DNA of 46,676 bases from Ectocarpus siliculosus (Eukaryota > Sar > Phaeophyceae > Ectocarpales > Ectocarpaceae): positions 2,662,099-2,708,774 of the forward strand of contig FN649742.1 in NCBI GenBank assembly GCA_000310025.1, written 5' to 3'. Position 1 is the first letter of the stretch. The number at the start of each line of letters is the position of its first letter. Below the pieces are notes generated by a model, which was given only the letters and a program-made list of their open reading frames with translations, did no database searches and was not told where the DNA came from. Made by a program: the position numbers and the translations under genes. Shown here in pieces: positions 1 through 9,668 of this stretch.

Positions 1-160
1 GACTACCCAGCAATGTTTTTTTTTTCTGATGCTTGTACAGAGTTTCCTGTATAAATGCATTAAAGCAGCCCACTGCGGTAACCCAACTATTTAGACAACT
101 TTTTCGACCACACGGTTTACTTTCCGTCCCCTTCTTCGGGACCTCTGACATCTGGATCAG

Positions 161-1090
161 GCCAAGGAGGAGTTCATCGCGATTGGACTTCAACCCGCCA
201 ACCAGTGCGCAAAGAAGAGGGCAGGTACGAGGACGTGGACACTTGCGTGTTAGGTGTTGAGGCTAGTCGTTTTGTTGGTCCAATAATCTAAGGACTACCA
301 ATCTACCGGGCTGTGTACGTTTTTCCACAATGTGTCAATGTTGGTGCCGGTATCAGGCCGGTATGGTACATGTCGTTCGTTACCTCCAGGCCGGCTCAAA
401 ATGATCAAACCTTAGTCAAAACGTTTTCATGAGCCAACACATGGCATGCCGTTTTTTTGTACGTCATCTCTGTTCGTCCTCACAGAACTGGCTGTGCGCT
501 CAGGAGCATGCTTCGGGTCGGCGGTGCAGCGTACGAAAGCCCTTCAGATTCAGGTGGCTCAACATCAACCGGGGAAAAGCGCTGACACCAATGGCATCGT
601 GGAAGAGTATGGCCTTCCGTTCGACATCCAACCGCTGCAGGAGGACCCCACGGCGACAGTGTGCAGAACGCACGCCTTGGGGAGCAATGCCGGGCCTTAC
701 TACGGGCCTGACGCCCTGCACGACTGCAACCACGGGGATGACTGCCGCCAAAAGTACGGTGGGATAGACTCATGCGCCCAGCTCTCGGGGGTCAACCTCA
801 ACGCGCACGAGCAGAACCATGCGAAGAAGAAAAAGTTTCTGCACATGTTGAATGTCATGAAATTTGACCGCTTTGCGTTCATGGTAACTCTGATCAACGA
901 GACCGAGAATGAGGCAATAAACCGCAAATCGGTGGCAAACATGGTCAAGCGTGTTCGAGGCCATGGCTCGGAACGAGTAGAGATTTGCCAGGCTCAGGTT
1001 TGGTTCTGCGGCAGATGCTTCTGCCAGAAGTCTCTAATGCGATCATTCGACCAGTTCGGCCGGGTCCGGCTGACCTTTGTTAAGCCATAG
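161..1090 (+). CDS. transposase-like protein, last two exons (KDZ-like C-terminus?)
   Basis: Two exons fit together: 161-224 (acceptor CAG at 158-160, donor GT at 225) and 486-1090 (acceptor CAG at 483-485), joined in phase 1, ending in TAG at 1088-1090. The larger exon is rich in Cys and His and contains the stretch LNAHEQNHAKKKKFLHMLN followed by a Phe-rich helix and NETENEAINRK. A Glu-Gln pair followed by a basic segment and an aromatic helix resembles the C-terminal end of Kyakuja-Dileera-Zisupton (KDZ) transposases, which use a late catalytic Glu. The rest of the gene would lie to the left of the window, so the catalytic core cannot be checked. It could also be a domesticated transposase or an unrelated algal hypothetical protein. 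The exon structure is well supported; the family is a weak inference. Confidence 0.45.
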
Positions 1091-1767
1091 CCATACTTTT
1101 GGGGGGGCTCGGATGTTGTTGTACAATGTCTCGGATGCTTTGTGGTACGGTGTCCGCTTGAGCTGAACCGCTTGCGCCATTACGTCATTTCGCCCGGTTC
1201 GCAGTGGTGGGTAGAGTTCATTTTTTTTGTAGTCTTTCGGTTGATGGTGTGTCGAGGCTGGTGGTAGGAATATACAGCTCCGCGTTTTGGGGGATAGATA
1301 CGTTTGGTTTTTCTTGAGGGGAATTCATTGGTTTCGCTACACGATAGGGTTGCTTTCAAGAACTATTTCCGAGCCCACCGACGTTCCGTTTGTCAGCCTT
1401 TCACAGCACTTCCAGTACTATCGACTGCTCGCTGTTTTTTGTGTTTCCAAGAGCGCGATGTATCTTTTGCCTTCGAGCCTTGGCTTGAAAGATGCGTATC
1501 CAAGGACAACCAGACCTGTTCCCAAATGTGAAAGTAACGAATTGTCGAAGAACCGTTTTTGATCCTATATCGAAAACAAGGCAGACCTACCTACCATTGG
1601 GTTCGGCTCATTGCGTTCCATCCGGATGAGGGTAGAAATTATTTTGTGTTCTGTCCAAGAAAGTTGTCTGGTGCCCACTTGCCCACTTGGCAATAATTTT
1701 TAGGTTGCGTTTTGGCATTCAATACCATTTCGTCCTGGACTTGTGGTACGTACATGCCGTTTCGAGA
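1091..1767. other. intergenic, nothing recognised
   Basis: T-rich spacer between the transposase-like gene and the inverted-repeat element. Short open frames exist but none shows splice context, conserved motifs or coding character. Confidence 0.5.
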
Positions 1768-1769
1768 TA

Positions 1770-2552
1770 CCGTAATGGTCGGAGAGATGGCACCGGGTGC
1801 GATCGTTTTTTTAAATGTTCTTCCTTGAGTTTTTATCGCGCCCCGGTGCCATGTCTCCGACCCCGGTGCGATTAGATCTTTTTGATTACATTTTCAAGGT
1901 AGCCCGGTGCGATCTCTCCGACCGGTGCGATCTCCGATGAAATACACACAGGTGTTGTATGAGTGGGAGCATACCGGTAACGGCAACGTAGGCTGGTACG
2001 TAACAGCTTTCCATACAGCGAGTGGTGTCGTGTTTGATGCGAGTTTGGCTATAGAGTGACGACAAGAAAGGATGTCGTTTCCATCTGAGGTACTGGTACA
2101 TACGGCATCAGTTGTCTTCCGCTTTCGTTTCGGTGTTTCTCTACGGATACCAGTACGTACGAAGCAACAATAGCTTCGTGTTGTGTAAGGTGGGGTAGGA
2201 TGTGGCTTGTACGTTGTGTGTCTGGTTGAGAGTATACGGTTGGCAACTTCCATACCAATTCAAATATGAAATCAACTGGCATCCCCGTGTGAACCGCGAC
2301 CATGCATACGTACATGCAGGGGTGGCGCTCCGCTGACACCATCCCCACATGTATAAGGAACACACATGTACCTCACTCCGGCAGCTGAAAATGAGCCCAA
2401 TCTTGGGTTTGGCGGTCGGTGTGCGATCTCACTGACCCCGGTGCGTAAATGGATGTAAATCGGGCCGTTCTCGTATTTTTTTGAGCAACCCCGTGCCATC
2501 TCCCCGACCGGTGCCACCTCTCAGACCGGTCCTATCTCTCCGACTATTACGG
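1770..2552. mobile_element. non-autonomous DNA transposon, TIR with TA target duplication
   Basis: The left end reads CCGTAATGGTCGGAGAGAT and the right end, reverse-complemented, CCGTAATAGTCGGAGAGAT; the match continues for about 29 bp with three mismatches. Each end is flanked by TA (1768-1769 and 2553-2554), the duplication expected of Tc1/mariner-type elements. Degenerate copies of the end motif (GGTGCGATCTCTCCGACC and its complement) recur inside at about 1775-1800, 1842-1872, 1903-1938, 2425-2450 and 2496-2545, in both orientations. No transposase frame is present, so the 783-bp element is non-autonomous. Superfamily is inferred from the TA duplication only; PIF/Harbinger or a novel group is possible. 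Confidence 0.75.
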
Positions 2553-2554
2553 TA

Positions 2555-5397
2555 TATATATATTAAAGCTATGTTGTTTTCTTTCCGCGTTCACCCCTTC
2601 TAAACCAAAGCCTAACAAGCAGGCTATCGGCGAGACTATGTCGGCTCCTCTCTCCCCTCCTGCAACTCCCCCTTCAACCAACTTCCCCTTCAACCTACAT
2701 GAAGTAAGTCTACAAGTAAGTATGCCTAAACAACGTGGCGACGACTCGCTCAAACCTGGTGTATAATACACTCGTATAATATCTCCTCAATATACCCTGC
2801 GCAAAAACTTTGGGGTTTTCTCGATAGTTCGACATGGGAAGGTGTTGAATCTAGTATCTGCCATTTGCAACCTACATGGGAGCAGATCATCTGCGATGTT
2901 GCCTGTAAATGCAGCAGCCTACCCGCCTGGACCGTACCGTAGGTGACACTAGATACCATACCCTGGACCGATTTTCAAACATCACTTACTCCACGAAGAG
3001 AATGCGTGCATGAAACGACTGTTTCAGAAGGCTCTTGACAGAGCGGCTTCAACGCCGCCGTTTCCGGCGCTACCACGCTTCTGCTGTGAAAGAATGGAGC
3101 TTGGAAAATCGGTCGAGGGTGTGTGATATCTTGTGTCATACCTTGTTTATAGGTCTAGCCTGAGCCGGAAATGGGTAGGACTTCGACGCCTTATAGGGTG
3201 GCTGGGGGGGATTGGGGGAAACATGCTTCTTCAGACGTCGTATGGGTTGTTGTGCAGTGTTGTGCCTGGTTGGACGTTGGCAAGCTATCAATCTGGAAGC
3301 AGATGGCAGCGGCAGATCTGGATGCTGATGCGCCTACCTCTAGCGTTGCGGGGCAATCGGTTGTTTCTTTCGTGTACAGCACAGAAAGCGGTTCCGGTCA
3401 TCTCGAAGCTGTGCAAAGTAGGCCTAGACCTACAGCACCTAGACTCAGCTAGATATTCCACTCGCTCTTCGTACAGCAGCAGTACATGCCCTACCGAACG
3501 GCCGGCAGCCCGGTAGCGCGCACATACAAATCGGTGCCCCCGACAACAGTCTACATTGTAGACTAATTGATTGTGCTTTCGGCGGTCCTGACATGTTTTT
3601 CTAGCAGCATTCTTCTCCTCCCCTACACACCATGAGTCCCCTGTGCGCGCAGGAACATACTCCACAGAACATACGAGCAGGCGGGCTCTGCAAGCCTGCA
3701 CAGCTCGGGCTTCAGTATGCAAGCTAGCAGAGCTGAGCTAGCCGAGTACCACCTCCAAACCGTCAAGAACCGCGTGCGCGCGCGCCCAAAAAGCACGGCA
3801 TGCTTTCCGAACCTTCCGGAAACCCTACCCCCGAACCCCCTAAAGATCCTTTCGCACGATTGGTAATCCGACCTCCCGAAAGCCGTTGTCCCGTAAAGCT
3901 GTTCCACGAGTATGTATGACTAACGTACAGCACCTGTCTAGAGCAGCGGAACACGCCCTTAACACGTCGTTTGGTATGCACATGGCGGTACGCCTGCAGT
4001 CTTCGGCCGTCCCACGGCGACACATGTCACTGCTCTCCAGCTGCGCTCGATTGATCCATGTATCTGCTCAATGAATCATCGCGACAATGTTGGATGTTGG
4101 AAATCAATGTCCCCCCCCGAGTGGAAATGGAGGGACCGCCTTACGCGAGAAATTACGTTTATGAGGAACTGTACAACAGAGGAAAGGCTAGTTACCGCGT
4201 TCGCGAGAAATAACCCAATTTGCCAGACTCAACGCTTATCCAACATGTTTACTTAAAAGAAAAACGTAGCGAAGGCTACTGGGAAATGGAGTTATCTAGG
4301 GTCTTTCATTATGTTGCACAGCAGAGTCAAGTTTTTTTTCTTCTTTCAGAAACCACACAGACCCTCTTTGTCTATGTGCCTACCTCTTGATGATTCACAG
4401 GGCTTAATGTTGTCTCAACGTCTCTTAGTCGTTTTGGCGTCCATACGCGTACGTATAGCACGCACTGCTTTCGCCATAGGCCGCACACGTGCGTGAAGCA
4501 CGTGCTGTGCGTGGCGCAGCAGTTGCCGTACATACCAGATGCTTGTTCGTGTGCTGCGCTGGCCTTCCGCGCGCGCTTTGGTGACGGGAGTCCTGTTTGT
4601 TCTGTGTGCGGCCGACCAACATGAACCACTCGGCCGTATGTATGCCCCGCTCTGCATGCTGTCCTAAAATCCTCTTCTTTGCCCGGTAGATCTAGTGACC
4701 GACCTGCAAGCACCAAAGGGGGCACGTGGAAGCGCAGCACGAGTATACCCCCCCCCCTGCTTCATCTTTTGTTTTTCTGCGTGTTTTGGGGCGGTCATCG
4801 CTGTTTGGTTGGTTCGATTTACCTTACTGAAAAGAGTGTAGAGGGCCGCCGGTTATCTGGAACTACAGCATTTGACAAGAAACACTCGTGGGGTCATTTT
4901 TTGGGCTAACATTGTTGCCCTGCTCTGTTGTCTTCGCCGTGTGCTAGACACGGGCCGAAAGTTGCTTCTGTTGATTCATTTGAGCATCGGCCACCATATT
5001 GAACCCATCAAGAGCCTTACGCAAGCCCCCCTCCCCAGCGAGAGCTTGTCAGATTTTTAAGGCATGTAGGTAGATAAATATATATATACTCCTCCAGCTT
5101 ATTTGTCCCTCGTGCCCTTTTAAGGAAAACGCAAGCGTGTTTCCTCCTGCGGCGTTAGAACGCATCTTTTTGCCCACCATACGTGTACCCAACTCACGGG
5201 AGGGAGGGGGGGAGGGAGGGCTCATCCTCCAAGAACACGACCAAGCATGACACGTATTAGTTGTGCGTGTTCGCGCTTGATCCTTGGGGGCACCGGTTCG
5301 TGTCTGATTGACTATATACCTCGTCTGTGTCTTGTCTGCCTGTCTGTCTAACCTGGCTGTACACACGGATGGCTGACCTTGACTAAAAAACGGAGGG
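2555..5397. other. region upstream of RBR, no gene resolved
   Basis: The first RBR exon(s) and promoter must lie here or further upstream, but I could not place them. Several open frames exist (for example 3133-3516), none with a convincing retinoblastoma N-terminal motif or phase-consistent donor. A poly-C run sits at 4747-4756 and a G-rich purine stretch at 5199-5220. Confidence 0.4.
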
Positions 5398-5400
5398 CAG

Positions 5401-5592
5401 TTGTCGTCCGCTGCCGAGGTCGAAGACGCCAAGACCGCGGAGCGCCTGTGCTCAGCCTCGGCGATTTTTCTCGCCCTGTACGACGACGACGAGCCCGCGG
5501 CTGAGGCAGAAGACGCGCAACCACGGGCGACGACGACGGGCGCCGACGGCCGCGGCGGCGGGACTTGCAGGCTCGGGGACTTGCTTCGACAG
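5401..5592 (+). CDS. RBR: RBR exon a: N-terminal RB domain
   Basis: Acceptor GGGCAG at 5395-5400, donor GTACTA at 5593, phase 0 at the donor. The peptide begins LSSAAEVEDAKTAERLC and ends CRLGDLLRQ, aligning with the AERFWFAFVL...TLCQILR stretch of plant RBR. An exon before it must carry the start codon. Confidence 0.8.
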
Positions 5593-8500
5593 GTACTACA
5601 CGCGCCCTCCATGATGATGCCTCTCGAGTGCTTGACCTCCTCCTTAAATGCCGCCGGCGTGTATACCGTCATTCAACCCCCCTTCGGAGTGATGCGGCCT
5701 GGTTGGGCTGCTCATAGTGCTCGGTCGGCCGTAGCAGAGTGGTGGTTGATTTCTGTTCATCGTTGCTGTTTCCAACTTTTTTGGGGGTAGTGGTGATGCC
5801 GAGGAATGCCTCGGATATGGACTCTGCTGTGTCGTTTGATCGACGGCCACCGATTCTCTTGCGCGTGCACGCTACCGCTCCTCACAAGACGCCACCGCCC
5901 CCCCTCCCCCCCCCTCTCATGTTGTGTCGCCGAGCGGAAACCTCTGGTAGGTTTATTGTTCGTTTTGCAACGCCTAGAAAGGTTTTTTGTATCGCTTATT
6001 GTGTTGTGCATCTGTAGTTACATGCCGTTGCAATAGAGTAGGCACGTTCAACTGAGGCCTTGCATGTGCGGGTTACCGTTTATGATACGGGACTTGTGGT
6101 GCTCCGATACCCGCATGCCAGATTTGTCTGCTGAGCTAGTTTGAGCGAGCAACAGCAGCAGCAGCAGCAACAAGATCAACAGCAACAAGATCAACAGCAA
6201 CAACAACGAAAACAACAACAACATCCTCGTTGCTTCGATCACGATGCACCATGCTCCCTCTCAGCCATAGCCCCGCTTTCCCGTATCACCCGTTCTTCAC
6301 GACGCTTTGCCTGTTGTCTCTTCTCTTCGGCCCCCGCATCCCGCCGCGGCACGCGCCACACCATCAGTGCAACACCGGCGTGAAGGGCTTCATGGAACAC
6401 CTCACACTGGTAGCGGGTCGCCTGCCAGGGCCCCTGTCAGCACGCCTGGACGGAGACCTGAGGGTGATGAAGGAGGGCATCGTCGTTACCAAAATGCTCT
6501 ACGGGAAGTACCGGCAAATCTGGAACGAGTGAGTGTTTTTTTTTTTTTTGGGGGGGGGAGGGCACGTGAAAGTACGGGGATCCTAGACAGGCGGCTGCTG
6601 TTCCAGACTTACTTGGATGAATGTGTGGATGCGTTTTCAGTACTGCATGGCGTAGCGGTCATGTTGTTGAGCCGCCCCAAACTTCAGGGAAAACCGCCAA
6701 CTCCTATGGAGTGGTGTAACGACTTCACCCTCCCTCCGCCACCCCTGTGTTCCTATTTTTTGTGACCGTGACCCCCCCCCCTCCCCCCGTAAACCTACAC
6801 ACACACTTTTGATTAGAACGTGTTCGTGTTTATTATCCCGCTATAAGATTGACATCTTCTTTTCATTGGTCAGCCGGTTATCGCGGTCGACGCTAGTTAA
6901 AAGTTACACACACAAACGCACACGCCACCTTGCGTTGTCGTCCCACTGCCGATTCTGTCGTGTGTCGCAGACGAGATTCGCTATTCCCACCGGCGATTTT
7001 CGGGCCGAGTTCCGCCGCCTTCGGCAACGACGGCGACAGCAACAACATGACCAACGGGGTGCTGCCGTCGCAGGCTGCAGAAAACAACAAGGGTGGCGGC
7101 GCCGGCGCCGACGACACCAGCGACGACCACGACATCAATAGTGCTGCCGTCGCCGCAGCGGGGTTTCCGCTGCCGCTGCCGCCGTCCGACCCGCAGGCGC
7201 TGCCCCGCCTGGGGTGGTACCTGTACCTGCTGACCAAGGACGTGCTCGGGTTTCGCAGCTCCAACGCGGCGTTCGTGCGCTGCCTCAACCTCGTCCTCGC
7301 GGCGCTCGGCGCCGTGGTGTGGAACTCCTCTTCTTCTTCTTCTTCTTCTTCTTCTTCTTCTTCTTCTTCTTCCTCCTCGTCTCCTCGAGGCTGCTACTCG
7401 CGGCGGCGTTCGTCTCTCCTTGCCGACGGCAGCGGCGCAAGCGGGGGGCTGGAGGGCGGGAGGGAAGGGGCTAGTGCTCCTGCCGCTGATTCTGAACCAG
7501 CAACGGCGGTGGCGGCTCCGCGGGCGGGAAGTGAAGGGGGGGAGGCCGTCGAGAGCGAAACGGCGGCGACCGGCGGCGGCGGCGGCGGTGGCGGTGGCGG
7601 AGATGGCGGGGGGGGCACGTACGGCGGTGAGGCGGCGCTACTTGCCAAGCTGAGCGCCAGCGGCAGGTGCCCGGCGAAGGAGGTGCGGGCGATGAGCGCG
7701 CACGTGGTGGAGGTGATCGAGGCGCTGCTCCAGGAGGGCATCGTCGTGTCTCACCAAGCCCCTGCCCCGGCCACCTCCTCACCGTGTACAGGAGGAGAGC
7801 ATGGCACAACCATTGCTACTGCTGCTGCTGCTGCTGATGTGTCTCTGATGGACACAGCAGCAGACGAAAGTGCTGCTGCGCCCGTTGACGTACCGCGACA
7901 TCAGCAGCTGGCCAGCCGGGCGGAGCGAGTTGCCGGAGTGTTTCACCCCTCTGTCGCCGGGGAGAACGTGGACAGGCTCGACGCGTGCTACTGGGCGCGG
8001 GTGTCGCAGCGGGGGGGGGGCGGGGGCGGGGGCCACAGGGGCGTTGTATTGGACGAGGCATTTGTGCTCACGCCAGACCTGAGGTACGGGGAGTCAAGCA
8101 AGCTGGGTGCGCAGCCGTTGTGTTGATGGTGGTGGTGCTGCTGCCGAGCGGTGGCTGGTTGGTGAAGGGAAGGCGTGGTTTCTGTCTCCTACACGTCAGC
8201 CAAGTGGTTCGGGAGAAGTTGCCCCTTGTGCAGGCAGCCTGCCGTGGCTTCGCTCGTCTCTTGCTGCTGACCAAGCCGAGTTCATGATAACTTCGAACTG
8301 CAGCAGCATCACATACTTGCCTGTTTCTTTTTGATGTGTCGCACTGCTCCGGTGTTTACGTGTGTTTACAGGAGAGCTAAATTGCCGTGTATTCCGCTGC
8401 TGTTTGTCACGCTGATTCGACTGCGCTTAACGTGTTCTTAACCCTCACCACTTGCGGCATTTATCATTATACCCCCGCCACCCCGTTCGGATGCTGCAGA

Positions 8501-9300
8501 GATACCGTTGGAACTCCCCGCTACGGAGGGTCTACCCCTCGCAGGTCTGCTCTGACGCCCAGCGTTTCTCGCACAAGCCGCCAGCTCTTCCAAGACTACC
8601 AGAGGGTGCGGAGAGTGCATGACACTTGTTTTTGTTTTGATCCGTGTGATGTGCACACCACTCTCTTCACGGCATGGCCTTTGCTTTTTTGCGGTGGAAT
8701 ACCGTGGGTTGCACAAGACATCACACCCGCCTGGACAAATTTTCAAGGCTTGATTACTCGGCAAGAAAATCGGTGACGGTGCCGAAAATTGCAGCGGTGG
8801 AACACCTTCTCGTCGAGAACTTTCCGAAAACGTTGATATCGGCATCCTCCTTGTCGTGGAGAAACCGAGTGTTGAAGATCGTTCCAGGGGGTGTGGTATC
8901 TCATGCAACCTACGGTACTAGTTTAGCGGACTGGCTAGCGCTGTGTTGGCGTAACTTTCCCCTCCCGTCGGGTAGAAACTCAGCGCACCTGCCAAAGCGC
9001 CGCGTTTACTCCCTCCCCGGCTTCGTCTCTAGAGGGATATGTATGGTACATTGGTGTATGGTAAATGGCCAAATGAGCTGAATAGGCAAGCATCAAGCTA
9101 AGCACCCCCCCCCCCCGGTGGGCGCGCCGTTCCCCGGCCCCCCTTTCGCTTCCACCCCCCTTCTACTCCAGGTCTCGACCGCCGCTGCCGTCGAACCCCA
9201 GGAGCGAGGGGAGGGTGAGGCCCAGCATTGCCTCGCCCTGTCCTTCGGGCCCCCTGAGGACAGCAACGGGCCCTCCGCTAGCTCGGCGGCAGCAGCGGCA

Positions 9301-9338
<38 letters not shown>

Positions 9339-9626
9339 AGCGGCCGCGGGTAGCTTTCCGGAGTCGATCTTGCCGCCGGGGGGCCGACAGGTCGGAGGAG
9401 GCAGTCCCCGCAGCGGCGGGGTTGGGGGGGGCGGGTTCGGCATCTTGCGGAACCCCTTGGCGTCGCGGTCGTCGAGGCTGGCTGGTGCGGCCGGCATGGC
9501 GGGTATTGCCGTAGGAGGAGGAGGGAATGCCAGAGGAGGCCCCCCTGAAACTCCCGTCATGGCCGTTATGGAGGCAAGATCTTTTTTTATTTGTGTGTGT
9601 TTTCCGCTTGGCAACAACATGCCGAC

Positions 9627-9668
<42 letters not shown>

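Noticed and set aside
3133-3516. Candidate RBR first exon (ISKLCKVGLDL resembles an RB N-terminal helix)
   Set aside because: No donor in a phase compatible with the 5401 exon and similarity limited to a few residues.
7471-7809. Minus-strand frames over the RBR Gly/Ala/Ser tracts
   Set aside because: Antisense shadows of repetitive coding sequence.
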